Source: CAYXLI01 sp964464925
Lineage (GTDB): Bacteria; Acidobacteriota; Terriglobia; Bryobacterales; Bryobacteraceae
Direction: 5' to 3'
Assembly (NCBI GenBank): GCA_964464925.1
Contig: CAYXLI010000022.1
Span: 1 to 64,000 of the forward strand
Length of the DNA: 64,000 nucleotides
A model generated the notes under the pieces. That model ran no database searches and was not told the origin of the DNA. It saw nothing but the letters and a program-made list of their open reading frames with translations. The position numbers were made by a program, and so were the translations under genes. Numbering within the stretch: position 1 is the first letter of the stretch; the number at the start of each line of letters is the position of its first letter. This document shows positions 1 to 8,623 of this stretch, piece by piece.

Positions 1-1
1 A

Positions 2-78
2 GGGCGCGTAGCTCAGCTGGTTAGAGCGCCTGCTTCACACGCAGGAGGTCTGGGGTTCGAGTCCCTACGCGCCCACCA
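2..78 (+). tRNA. tRNA-Val (anticodon CAC)
   Basis: A complete cloverleaf can be folded. The acceptor arm GGGCGCG (2-8) pairs with CGCGCCC (68-74), followed by discriminator A and an encoded CCA (76-78). The anticodon arm is CCTGC-TTCACAC-GCAGG with anticodon CAC, which reads the valine codon GUG. The T-arm contains GGTTCGAGTCC. The next gene, on the opposite strand, ends only a few bases downstream. Confidence 0.97.
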
Positions 79-82
79 TCGA

Positions 83-1633
83 TCAGTTTCGCTCGGCCCG
101 CTTCCACAGTTCATACCCCATCACGGCCACCGGCGGGTTCCGCACCGGCTGATAGTTGTTTTTCACCCACGATTCCAGCGTCACAAACCGTTCCGACAGA
201 CTGGACGCGTTCGGGAAGATGCGCAGGAACTCTTCTCTTGTGAGAGGCAGAAACAAAACCCATTCCGGTGGATCCCTTCGCAATTCCTCCAGTGCGGCCA
301 CCTCCTCTCGCGTAGTCATCATGCCGGGCGCCAGGAATGAGAAGCGGGTCGGATTTCGTGCCTGCGTCAGAAAATAATGAATGGGCATATACGGGTACAC
401 GAATAGCGTCTGTCCCGGATGGACATCTGCCAACAGGCTTTCCAACCCGGGCTTCTGGGAAACTGGCACCCGGATCCGGCCGATGGGCGAGTCGATGGGC
501 GCCGACACATACCAGCTCAGGACGGCACTGACTACGAACAGAACCGCGATCCCCGCCAGCGCCGCTATCAACGACCGCACTAGACGCCCATGCGAGAGCA
601 CTGCGGCCGCACTCCCGGCCAAAGCATACGGAAGCGCGGCCACGAACGCCAGATGCATCAGATCGGCGCGCGGAAACGTGGTCAGGATCAGCGCCACCAT
701 CGAGCAGAGCAGAAAGATAATCAGTGACCGCTGACCGGCAGGCTGCCGCTTCCCTCTGAAAATCAATAGCCATACCAGAATTGCCACCGGCGGAAGAATC
801 GCTGGCAGGGCCATGCATACCAGCACGACACCGGTGACTGCATATTCCGCCCCCGTGAGATCCGACAGAATGCGCCCGTAGCCTCCGATCACGGAGCCGT
901 AAGGCATCACGTTGACCGTTGTGTAATTGCGGCTTAGCCATGCCATCTGATCGAGGAAAGCGCGTAACGATCCGCTCGCGGCAAGCGCTCCGGCCGCCAG
1001 CGCACTTACCGCGAAGATGCCGGCCAGAAATGGCAGCAGCCCTCTGCGCCGTTCGCCTGAACTGAGGATCCACGGAACAACCACGAGCATCACGAGTCCC
1101 ACCGAAGGCGTGCACCACGCAGCAGCGGCGAGCAGCGCTCCGCTCCCGAGCCATCCAATGGTGGAAGCTGAAACTCCAGCCACGCAGATCCCAGCCAATG
1201 CCAAAGCGCCGCTATCCCACCTATGCTGAGCGGTGAGAAACGATGCATCCGACATCTGGAATACCGCGAATAGCGCGCTGATCAGAATACCTGCCCGTGT
1301 GGAAACCAGACGCGCGGCCAGCCAGTAAACCAACGCAACCTGCAGGGCAAAGTCCAGAATGACCGGCACTCGTCCGGTCCAGAGCGCCACGCCGAGAATA
1401 CGGAACACCAGCGCCTGCACCCAATAACTGCCGGGGCTCATGTAGCCGAAAAAGTCGATGTATGGCCTTGCTCCCTGCGCCAGCCTTTCAGCGGGCTCCA
1501 GAAGGATGCCTTCGTCATTCGTGAACAGAAACCGGTTGCCATGAATCAGAAGCAGTACCGCTACCGAGACGGCAAAAATGGCGGATGCAATAGCTGTGAT
1601 ACGTCGCGATCTCGTTTGCACGTTGTCTGTCAC
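83..1633 (-). CDS. GT-C/GT39-like multi-pass membrane protein
   Basis: A 516-residue integral membrane protein with about ten hydrophobic helices, starting with one at residues 13-32. The first extracytoplasmic loop holds acidic residues in a FTNDEG context and a DFFGYMSPG stretch. That layout fits GT-C fold glycosyltransferases (PMT/ArnT-like), in which an acidic residue of this loop is catalytic. The C-terminal ~130 residues are soluble and follow the last helix, as in this fold. The start is GTG. Donor and acceptor cannot be told from sequence; a polyprenyl-phosphate sugar donor is typical of the family. It is convergent with tRNA-Val and probably monocistronic. The GT-C assignment is by topology and loop motif only. 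Confidence 0.75.
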   Translation of the reverse strand: MTDNVQTRSRRITAIASAIFAVSVAVLLLIHGNRFLFTNDEGILLEPAERLAQGARPYIDFFGYMSPGSYWVQALVFRILGVALWTGRVPVILDFALQVALVYWLAARLVSTRAGILISALFAVFQMSDASFLTAQHRWDSGALALAGICVAGVSASTIGWLGSGALLAAAAWCTPSVGLVMLVVVPWILSSGERRRGLLPFLAGIFAVSALAAGALAASGSLRAFLDQMAWLSRNYTTVNVMPYGSVIGGYGRILSDLTGAEYAVTGVVLVCMALPAILPPVAILVWLLIFRGKRQPAGQRSLIIFLLCSMVALILTTFPRADLMHLAFVAALPYALAGSAAAVLSHGRLVRSLIAALAGIAVLFVVSAVLSWYVSAPIDSPIGRIRVPVSQKPGLESLLADVHPGQTLFVYPYMPIHYFLTQARNPTRFSFLAPGMMTTREEVAALEELRRDPPEWVLFLPLTREEFLRIFPNASSLSERFVTLESWVKNNYQPVRNPPVAVMGYELWKRAERN

Positions 1634-1700
1634 ACGCCGGGTACTCGGATCGGCTCTGCGTCAAATAGCATGTGCCCCACATCCTAACACCCACTCACAA

Positions 1701-1731
1701 ATAAAAAGGCACGGCCAGGATGACCGTGCCT
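1701..1731 (-). terminator. Rho-independent terminator of the TonB-dependent receptor
   Basis: On the minus strand an 8-bp perfect stem AGGCACGG/CCGTGCCT with a 9-nt loop is followed by TTTTAT. It lies just downstream of the stop codon of the large receptor gene. Confidence 0.8.
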
Positions 1732-1752
1732 CTGCGTTGCTCTGAATCTTAC

Positions 1753-4713
1753 TTAGAACGTTATCTTCACCGCGAGCTGCATAATCCGCGGATCGAACGT
1801 TGTCTGCCGCAGTCCGAAATTCGTCGTCGGACGGAAGAACCCGCCCGCAAACGTGTAGCGAGTCGTCTGAATCGTATTGAAGTTCGCGCGATTCGTCAGG
1901 TTGAATGCTTCACCGATTAAACGAATGCGCATCCTCTCTCCGAACAGCGGAATCGTCTTGGTCAAGCGAGCATCCACAGTAGCGAACCACGGTCCCTCAA
2001 TCGTATTCCGGCCCATGCCCGGCGTACGATCGTTGCTATTGTTGCCGTCATTCCCCGGATCGCCGCTGGTGATGTCCTGGAACCGGCGCCCCGACTGAAT
2101 CTGCGTGATGCTGCCGAGTTGCCAATTGGTCAGGATCCCGCGCAGAACCGCGTTGCCCATCGACTTTCCATACGCCAGATCCCAAACGCCTCCGAACACG
2201 AACCGGTGACGGATATCCGCGCTGCCCAACCCGCGATCCAGGTTCGGAAGCAGCGTATCCTGAGCCACCTTCGCATCGTCGCCCGCATTACCCGGAACCA
2301 CAGAAGTCGCGTCCGGAACCGTGTCGATCACCTTCGACCAGGTATAGGAAGACTGCACCTGGAAATTGTTCGCGAAGCGCCTCGTGAACTGCACGAATCC
2401 GCCATGGTAAATCGAATTGCCGCCGCTATCGAACAGCGAGATCCGTCCAAACGCCGCGTTCGGTCGCGCCGGGCCGGTGGCACCTGGATGCCGGTAGTAA
2501 GTCACAGGCGTTCCCTGGGCTGCGGTGCAAACGGCAGACGTCGGACAGATGTAGCCTTGCGTCGCCACCGACGGGAACAGGTTGATGTCGCGTGTCCGCG
2601 TCAAAGACGTGCCGTTCACTCCCAAATACCCGACCGTCACGCTGCTCGACTTGCCCACCGCGAATTCGGTCTGCAAGCTGAACTGCTGCGTCCGCGGAGT
2701 CCGGAAATTCGGATCCGTCACATAAATATCCGGCGGATTGCCCGGTCCTGGAGGCGCGGTCAACACGCTCGGATACTTAGGGAGATTGGTGCGCACCTCG
2801 TACTGCTGGGATGAAATGCCATTGTTCAGAATAGCCGTGCTCAGCAGCAGGCCCGGCGTACGCGAGTAGTAAATTCCATAACCGCCGCGAATCACCACGG
2901 ATTCCGATTTGGTCAGTTTGTAAGCAAAGCCGAAGCGCGGTCCGAAGTTCTTCGGATCCGTCGGGATCTTGTTCGTACGCAGATTGCCGGCCAGCAGTTG
3001 CGCGTTGTTGTTCAGCGTATCCGGCTGGCCGTAGCTGAAGTAGTCATACCGGATCCCGTAGTTCAGCGTCAGCCGGTCGCTCACGCGATAGGTATCCTGC
3101 ACGAAGAACGCGTATTCGTTCACGTCCGGATGGCTGATCGGGAACGTCGTCCCGTTTCCCGGAAACGACTGCCGGAAGCTCAGCGGAGTTCCTTGCAGGA
3201 ACGCGTCATAGCTGGCAAACGTGTATCCGCCCGCGAAGAAGCCTGGGAAGTAATTCTCCGCCCTCACGAAGTTCAGGTCATAGCCGAACTTCACCGAGTG
3301 CCGCCCGAGCACCCAGCTCAAATTCGTCGTCGGCTGGTATCCGTACATGTTCGTGAAGCGGGGGCTGAAGTTGTTCGCGCCGAACGTCACGCCGTTCGTG
3401 ATCGCTACCTCCGGCCCTGTCGTATTCGCATAGCCCGGCTGCTTGTCCTGCAGGAAGTTAAATCGCGCCTCCAGAACTTTGTTCGATCCGATCAGCCTCG
3501 TGTAGTTCGCGGCAATATTGTCCGTATTCACTTCGTTGTTGCCGGAGTGCTCTTCGGCGATGTTGGTCCCGAACGACTCCTGGTTCACACCCGTATACCG
3601 GCTCAGGTTGTACCGTACGCTCAGCCGGTCTTTCCCGGTCGCGTTCCAGTCGATCTTCACCAGGCCTACGTTGTTGTTCAGGCCGATTTGATAAGGCGTC
3701 AGATACTTCCCGAAGATGTTCATCGCAGAGGCGGGAGGCAGCGTCACCGGCGTCACCAACTGAGTCTGCGCGTTACGCTGTCCGTCATAGCTGAAGAAGA
3801 AGAACAGCTTGTCCTTGATGATGCGGCCGCCCAGCGTGCCGCCGAACTGATTGAAGTGATAGGGACTCTTGCGGGCGCCCGCGCGGTTGTTCACGAACGT
3901 GTTCGCGTTCATGCCCTTGTCGCGGTAGAACTCGAAAGCCGACCCGTGAAATTCATTTGTGCCGGACTTCGTGATTACGTTGATCGCTCCACCGCTCGCG
4001 CGTCCCACTTCGGCCGGGAAGGAGTTCGTATTCACCTGAAATTCCTGCACCGCGTCTTCGCTGAATGCGTACGGGCGGAATCCGGTACGGCCGGTCGCCT
4101 GGCCATAGAAAAGATTGTTCGAATCGGCGCCGTCCACCAGCAGCGTGTTGTTGGGTCCGCGCTGGCCGCCGAAGGATAGGTCGCCGCCCCGGGTCGGATC
4201 TTTGATCACACCCGGTGTCAGCGTAGTGAAATCGATAAAATTGCGGCCGTTCACCGGCAGCTCAGCAATTGCCGTCGAGTTCACTGTCGTGGCCGTCGTC
4301 GTCCGCGTCACCTCAACTACCGGAACATCGGCCGTCACCGACACAGTTTCCGTTGCCGCTCCCACCTCGAGCGTAACGTCCAGCGTCGCTACCGCACCGA
4401 TGCTGAGAGGCACCTTCTCGCGAGTCGCCGTTTTAAACCCGGTCATTTCGACGCTCAGGTCATAGGAACCAACCGGCAGCCGATTGAAGCTGTACAAACC
4501 AGCGGTCGTGGTTTCCATAGTCCGGACAAATCCCGTGGCGGGGTTCCGAACCGTCACTTTGGCGCCTGCTACCGACGCCCCGGACGCGTCCAACACCGTT
4601 CCGTTCAAAGTAGCGCCGCCAACCTCGGATTGTGCAAAGAGCGAGGCTCCGCACAAACAGAACAACACAAGTAGTTTCTGAAGCATAGATTTTAAATTTG
4701 TTCGGGGGAACAC
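1753..4713 (-). CDS. TonB-dependent receptor with carboxypeptidase-regulatory-like (Oar-type) domain
   Basis: An outer-membrane protein of 986 residues. It has a signal peptide (hydrophobic LQKLLVLFCLCGASLFA), then a CarboxypepD_reg-like beta-sandwich (about residues 35-110, with GTVLDASGA and SYDLSVEMTGF), a plug-like domain (LPVNGRNF), and a long region of alternating strands ending in an aromatic residue (KITF), as expected for a 22-strand barrel. This is the Oar/Cna-B-type receptor expanded in Acidobacteriota, thought to import glycans, peptides or siderophores; the substrate is unknown. Two starts compete: GTG at 4713 with a GAGGG Shine-Dalgarno, or ATG at 4686. A perfect TATAAT at 4717-4722 would favour the second. 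Confidence 0.9.
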   Translation of the reverse strand: MFPRTNLKSMLQKLLVLFCLCGASLFAQSEVGGATLNGTVLDASGASVAGAKVTVRNPATGFVRTMETTTAGLYSFNRLPVGSYDLSVEMTGFKTATREKVPLSIGAVATLDVTLEVGAATETVSVTADVPVVEVTRTTTATTVNSTAIAELPVNGRNFIDFTTLTPGVIKDPTRGGDLSFGGQRGPNNTLLVDGADSNNLFYGQATGRTGFRPYAFSEDAVQEFQVNTNSFPAEVGRASGGAINVITKSGTNEFHGSAFEFYRDKGMNANTFVNNRAGARKSPYHFNQFGGTLGGRIIKDKLFFFFSYDGQRNAQTQLVTPVTLPPASAMNIFGKYLTPYQIGLNNNVGLVKIDWNATGKDRLSVRYNLSRYTGVNQESFGTNIAEEHSGNNEVNTDNIAANYTRLIGSNKVLEARFNFLQDKQPGYANTTGPEVAITNGVTFGANNFSPRFTNMYGYQPTTNLSWVLGRHSVKFGYDLNFVRAENYFPGFFAGGYTFASYDAFLQGTPLSFRQSFPGNGTTFPISHPDVNEYAFFVQDTYRVSDRLTLNYGIRYDYFSYGQPDTLNNNAQLLAGNLRTNKIPTDPKNFGPRFGFAYKLTKSESVVIRGGYGIYYSRTPGLLLSTAILNNGISSQQYEVRTNLPKYPSVLTAPPGPGNPPDIYVTDPNFRTPRTQQFSLQTEFAVGKSSSVTVGYLGVNGTSLTRTRDINLFPSVATQGYICPTSAVCTAAQGTPVTYYRHPGATGPARPNAAFGRISLFDSGGNSIYHGGFVQFTRRFANNFQVQSSYTWSKVIDTVPDATSVVPGNAGDDAKVAQDTLLPNLDRGLGSADIRHRFVFGGVWDLAYGKSMGNAVLRGILTNWQLGSITQIQSGRRFQDITSGDPGNDGNNSNDRTPGMGRNTIEGPWFATVDARLTKTIPLFGERMRIRLIGEAFNLTNRANFNTIQTTRYTFAGGFFRPTTNFGLRQTTFDPRIMQLAVKITF

Positions 4714-4817
4714 TACATTATACCCTCATGAACGTTACAAATACGTTTAGCCGGAGTGGCTTGCCGATTTCATACAGCCCGGCCGAATGTCGGGATCGTG
4801 GATCCCCCCTTTCGAGT

Positions 4818-4847
4818 AGAGACGTGTAACGCTATCGTCACGTCTCT
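4818..4847. repeat. Inverted repeat upstream of the first HMA-like gene
   Basis: AGAGACGTG (4818-4826) and CACGTCTCT (4839-4847) form a perfect 9-bp stem with a 12-nt loop, followed by TTTA. It lies in the intergenic space between the divergent receptor gene and the HMA-like gene at 4896. It could be an operator or a weak hairpin; the U-tract is too short for a convincing terminator. Confidence 0.5.
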
Positions 4848-4895
4848 TTAACAACGGTTTCGCACGCCCTGTCGAAAATGTAGTTAGGAAACAGC

Positions 4896-5273
4896 ATGAC
4901 ACACGTTCACCATGTTCCAGGCCGCCTCCGCCTGCGCCTCTCCAGGTTGAAGCGCAATTCGGCCGTCGCCCACGCCGTCGAACAGACCGTGCGCCAGTTG
5001 CACGGCGTCCGTGGCTGCGAGCCCAACCTCCTCACCGGAAGCCTCGTGATCCATTACGATCCGGCCAGGACCAACTCCACGGCCCTCATCTCCGCATTGC
5101 GCTCGGCTGGTTATGCGCAGGAGGAACGGCATCCCGAAGTCGTGTGCAAAGCCGCACCCCAAAGGAAGCCGGTGGATCGTCTGGCTCGCAAGGCCGCTGA
5201 AGCCGTTATTTGGCATGTGATCGAAGCGGCTGTGGAGCGCTCCGTACCGATGCTCCTCCTCGCGCTTCTTTAA
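4896..5273 (+). CDS. Small HMA-like (HMA_2-type) domain protein
   Basis: A 125-residue protein. The N-terminal ~70 residues carry the motif HHVPGRLRLRL and read as a ferredoxin-like beta-alpha-beta-beta-alpha-beta fold (strand LTGSLVIHYDP in the middle). This resembles heavy-metal-associated domains but lacks the CxxC metal site. The C-terminus ends in a hydrophobic segment, VERSVPMLLLALL, that could anchor it in the membrane. Four other proteins in the next 11 kb start with the same module, and two of them are P-type ATPases. The job is probably as an accessory partner of metal transport; metal binding is not demonstrated by the sequence. First gene of the island, 113 bp before the Nramp-like gene. 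Confidence 0.8.
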   Translation: MTHVHHVPGRLRLRLSRLKRNSAVAHAVEQTVRQLHGVRGCEPNLLTGSLVIHYDPARTNSTALISALRSAGYAQEERHPEVVCKAAPQRKPVDRLARKAAEAVIWHVIEAAVERSVPMLLLALL

Positions 5274-5386
5274 TCAGCATCCGTCCGTCTGAGGCATCGA
5301 GTCTCGGGGCTGGCACGGTAAAATACGCTAGCGGTCACGGCCGGGCAAATCTGCACCCGCGCACACCATCGCCGGCCGCGGCATAG

Positions 5387-6670
5387 ATGACAAAACAAAC
5401 CGGACATGATCTGTTGCCGAAGGCCGTCCGCCGCAAGACGAGGCTGCTGAAGTACCGCCTTCTGGCCTTGTTGTCCGTACTCGGCCCCGGCTTCATTACG
5501 GCCAACGTCGACAACGATCCTGGCGGCATCCTGACTTATTCACAAGCCGGAGCGAAGTACGGCTATGCCCTGCTCTGGACGCTGATTCCCACCACCATCG
5601 CCCTCATCGTTGTTCAGGAAATGGCCTCCCGGATGGCAGTGGCAACCGGGAAAGGCCTGTCTGACCTAATCCGGGAAGAATTCGGCCTGCGCATTACGTT
5701 CTTCACGATGTTTGTATTGGCACTCGCGGATCTGGGGAATATCTTTGCCGAGTTCGCCGGCATCGCCTCGGGAATGGGAATCTTCGGCCTCAGCAAATAC
5801 ATCGCTGTGCCGATTGGTGCCGTCCTTGTTTGGACCGTCATCGTCAAGGGTTCCTACAAGCCCGTCGAGCGGATCCTGATTCTCTTCTCCTTCATCTACT
5901 TCGCTTATCCCGTTTCGGCGTTTTTCGCTCACCCCGATTGGCATACCGCCCTGGTGAAGACCATCGTTCCGGAGTTCCGCTCCGAACCCGCATATATCAC
6001 GATGATGGTAGGGCTGATCGGAACCACCATCACCCCTTGGATGCAGTTCTATCTGCAGGCATCCATTGTGGAAAAGGGAACCGGAAAAAAGGACTACCAT
6101 CTCGCTCGCTGGGATGTTGTCCTGGGCTGCGTCGTAACGGACGTCATCGCGTTCTTCATCGTAGTCGCCTGTGCCGCCACACTCTTCAAGTCGGGTCATG
6201 GAGAGATCAACGATGCCGCCGAAGCGGCGCTCGCCCTGAGACCCTTCGCGGGAGAGTTCGCAACGCTCTTATTCGGAATCGGACTCGTGAACGCCTCTCT
6301 CCTTTCAGCGGCCATTCTTCCGCTGGCGACAGCGTACAACGTCTGTGAAGGGCTGGGGTTTGAGTCGGGCGTGGATAAGAAGTTCTCCCAAGCGCCAATT
6401 TTTTACGCTCTGTACACGATCCTGATTTTGCTCGGAGCTGGCGCCGTGCTCATACCGCGATTGCCTCTGTTGAAGCTTATCCTGCTCTCGCAAGTTGCAA
6501 ATGGGGTTCTCATCCCGTTCGTGCTCGTTTTTATGCTGATTCTTGTGAACCGGAAGCGTCTCATGGGAGAGATGCGGAACCGCATCTGGCAGAATGTGAT
6601 TGCGGGGTTAACCGCGGCAGTGATGATCGTGCTTACTGTCGCAATGGTTTGGAATTCGATCTTCGGCTGA
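5387..6670 (+). CDS. Divergent Nramp-family divalent cation transporter
   Basis: A 427-residue polytopic inner-membrane protein of the Nramp/SLC11 family, about 11 helices. Helix 1 contains GPGFITANVDNDPGG (DPGG at 44-47), where classical Nramp has DPGN. Helix 6 contains GTTITPWMQFYLQAS, with TPW at 216-218 where classical proteins have the MPH signature. The aspartate ion ligand is kept, but the asparagine and the methionine that select transition metals are replaced. Such changes are known in divergent Nramp-related carriers, including magnesium-type ones, so Mn2+/Fe2+ import should not be assumed. The gene is followed after 10 bp by an OprB-like porin gene, suggesting one operon for passage across both membranes. 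Confidence 0.88.
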   Translation: MTKQTGHDLLPKAVRRKTRLLKYRLLALLSVLGPGFITANVDNDPGGILTYSQAGAKYGYALLWTLIPTTIALIVVQEMASRMAVATGKGLSDLIREEFGLRITFFTMFVLALADLGNIFAEFAGIASGMGIFGLSKYIAVPIGAVLVWTVIVKGSYKPVERILILFSFIYFAYPVSAFFAHPDWHTALVKTIVPEFRSEPAYITMMVGLIGTTITPWMQFYLQASIVEKGTGKKDYHLARWDVVLGCVVTDVIAFFIVVACAATLFKSGHGEINDAAEAALALRPFAGEFATLLFGIGLVNASLLSAAILPLATAYNVCEGLGFESGVDKKFSQAPIFYALYTILILLGAGAVLIPRLPLLKLILLSQVANGVLIPFVLVFMLILVNRKRLMGEMRNRIWQNVIAGLTAAVMIVLTVAMVWNSIFG

Positions 6671-6680
6671 GACTCTCTCC

Positions 6681-7868
6681 ATGCGCTATCTTTCCATTTT
6701 CGTGCTCGCGTCGGCTCTCTGCGCACAGGATAAGCCTTTCGATTTCCACGCTCAGGTGACTACCATCACGCAAACGCACGGCCCATTTCACGCTGCCTAT
6801 GCAGGCACGAATAGCTTGCGGTCCATTCGCGAGAATGACAGCAGCTTAACCGGAACCGTGTTCCTCACCTTCCGCTTCCATGCTACGGAACTCGTCTTCA
6901 ATCCAGAGGTGGCTGGCGGCACCGGATTCAGCGGAGTCTCGGGTCTGGCGGCCTTTCCCAACGGAGAAATCCCCCGGGTGGCGAAACCCACTCCGACGCC
7001 CTACATCGCACGCGTATACCTGAAGCAGAAATTTTCGCGATTCACCTGGGCCGCCGGCAAATTCTCCGCGAGTGATTTCTTCGATGGCAATACATACAGC
7101 CACGATCCGCGCACGCAATTCCAAAACTGGTCCCTGATGTACAACGCCGCCTGGGATTACCCGGCAGACGTGCGAGGCTACACGGTCGGGGCTGTACAGG
7201 AACTTCAGCTCGGGCATTCGGTCGTCAGAGTGGGCAGCTTTCTCGAACCTGTTGTAGCGAACGGCCCGAAGCTGAATACTCATTTCGCGGCAAACCGGGG
7301 CGACACTGTGGAATGGCAATACAACTACTCGGAAGGCGGTACATTCCGCGTCCTCGGGTTTGTGAACCGCGCGAATATGGGAACATACCGTCTGGCCGGT
7401 AACGACATCGTTGCCACACGCGCCTCCGGAACCATAAAGTATGGCTTCGGCCTGAACATCGAGCGGCGAATCACACCGGGCATCGGCGTGTTCAGCCGTC
7501 TCGGATGGAACGACGGCAAAACCGAATCATGGGCGTTTACTGAGATCGACCGCACTGCCTCGGCAGGCATTTCGATTCGTGGAACCCGCTGGAAGAGGGC
7601 GGATGACGTCTTCGGCGCGGGGTTGGCAATCAACGGCATTTCCGGAGACCATCGGGCATATCTGGCAAGGGGCGGCTACGGCTTTATCATCGGCGATGGC
7701 AGACTGGAACATCCGGGCCGGGAAACGGTGTTCGAAGCGTTCTACGCCTGGCGAATCCACAAATTTGTGACCCTTAGCCCGGACTACCAGTTCATTGCAA
7801 ACCCTGCCTTCAATCGCGATCGTGGACCGGTAAATGTTGCCTCATTCCGGCTGCACATCGAGCGCTAG
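6681..7868 (+). CDS. OprB-like carbohydrate-selective-type porin
   Basis: A 395-residue outer-membrane protein with a short signal peptide (MRYLSIFVLASALCAQ). The mature part consists of amphipathic strands typical of the OprB family: PYIARVYLKQKFSRFTWAAGKF, then a central FFDGNTYSHDPRTQFQNWSLM, a region WDYPADVRGYTVGAVQEL, and terminal strands FEAFYAWRIHKFVTLSPDYQ. That order matches OprB-type porins. It begins 10 bp after the Nramp-like gene on the same strand, so the passed solute may be a metal cation or chelate rather than a sugar; that is inference from context. Confidence 0.82.
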   Translation: MRYLSIFVLASALCAQDKPFDFHAQVTTITQTHGPFHAAYAGTNSLRSIRENDSSLTGTVFLTFRFHATELVFNPEVAGGTGFSGVSGLAAFPNGEIPRVAKPTPTPYIARVYLKQKFSRFTWAAGKFSASDFFDGNTYSHDPRTQFQNWSLMYNAAWDYPADVRGYTVGAVQELQLGHSVVRVGSFLEPVVANGPKLNTHFAANRGDTVEWQYNYSEGGTFRVLGFVNRANMGTYRLAGNDIVATRASGTIKYGFGLNIERRITPGIGVFSRLGWNDGKTESWAFTEIDRTASAGISIRGTRWKRADDVFGAGLAINGISGDHRAYLARGGYGFIIGDGRLEHPGRETVFEAFYAWRIHKFVTLSPDYQFIANPAFNRDRGPVNVASFRLHIER

Positions 7869-8049
7869 CATCCTCTCGTAACATAAGAATTAACGTTTCT
7901 TAGTTCTCAGAAACAAATGTTTGTACAGTTGCGTCAAGTGAATGGAAGCCTTTCTTTTCGGCTTCTCGATCGGCCTCCGGTGCGAGCGACCGCTGAGTGA
8001 GAATAGAGCACAAAGGCCACTGGGTAACGCCATTTGTAACAGAGAATTT

Positions 8050-8065
8050 TGGCACGTGAATTGCA
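8050..8065 (+). promoter_or_regulatory. Sigma-54 (RpoN) promoter
   Basis: The sequence TGGCACG-TGAA-TTGCA matches the -24/-12 consensus TGGCACGN4TTGCW at every position, with GG (8051-8052) and GC (8063-8064) exactly 12 bases apart. The predicted transcript start is near 8076, about 48 bases upstream of the response-regulator start codon. No activator site was identified in the ~180 bases upstream. Confidence 0.85.
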
Positions 8066-8124
8066 CGCTTGCGGGAAGGAACGCGATGGCATGAGGTTCC
8101 TTACTCTTTCGAACGGAGGCAATT

Positions 8125-8616
8125 ATGTTTCGGGTCTTGATCGTCGACGATAATGAAGCCGAATCGCACTTGCTTACGGAATTGATGAAGAACCTTCGCC
8201 GTCCGCACGAGGAGTACATTGTCCGGGACGGTCTGGAAGCTTTGGATTTTCTGCATTGCCGCGGAGGCTACGAAAACGCTCCGCGCCCTAATCTGATCCT
8301 TTTAGATCTGAATATGCCGCGACTGACCGGTCTCGAAGTGTTGTCCGCGATCAAAGGCGATCCCGAACTTAGCGTTATCCCTGTCATCATGCTTTCGACG
8401 AGTGCCTCACCGGAAGACGTGCGCAGAAGCTATCAGGCGCATGCGAACGTATATGTTCAAAAACCGACTGATCTCGACCGTTCAGATAAGTTGATTCGAG
8501 CGATCGAGTCCTTCTGGATGGACTTCGCCATCCTGCCCTCGTGCGCTGAACGATCCGGCGGAGTTCAGTCCGGCGGACGCGCCGGAAATGGGTCGCCACA
8601 GTTGCCGACTATGTAG
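8125..8616 (+). CDS. Single-domain (Rcp1-like) response regulator
   Basis: A 163-residue protein that is almost entirely a receiver domain. The acidic pair D8-D9 (VDDNE), the phosphoacceptor D61 (LLDLNMP), S91 (MLSTSA) and K113 (QKPTD) are all present. There is no DNA-binding output domain, and the last ~30 residues are low-complexity Gly/Ser/Pro. Such Rcp1-like proteins relay phosphate from phytochrome/CHASE-type kinases. The start is fixed by GGAGG at 8115-8119, five bases before ATG. Transcription is predicted from the sigma-54 promoter at 8050-8065. The CHASE3 kinase at 19.5 kb is of the kind that often partners such regulators, but the genes are not linked. Confidence 0.92.
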   Translation: MFRVLIVDDNEAESHLLTELMKNLRRPHEEYIVRDGLEALDFLHCRGGYENAPRPNLILLDLNMPRLTGLEVLSAIKGDPELSVIPVIMLSTSASPEDVRRSYQAHANVYVQKPTDLDRSDKLIRAIESFWMDFAILPSCAERSGGVQSGGRAGNGSPQLPTM

Positions 8617-8623
8617 GCGGCGC

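Noticed and set aside
2119..4179. Long plus-strand open frames opposite the first receptor gene
   Set aside because: They are antisense to a clear receptor gene, rich in Arg/His/Val from complementary codons, and show no domains or ribosome-binding sites.
5274..5386. Possible Mn-sensing (yybP-ykoY) riboswitch before the Nramp-like gene
   Set aside because: The 113-base leader shows no conserved yybP-ykoY core, and the transporter itself may not be a Mn carrier.
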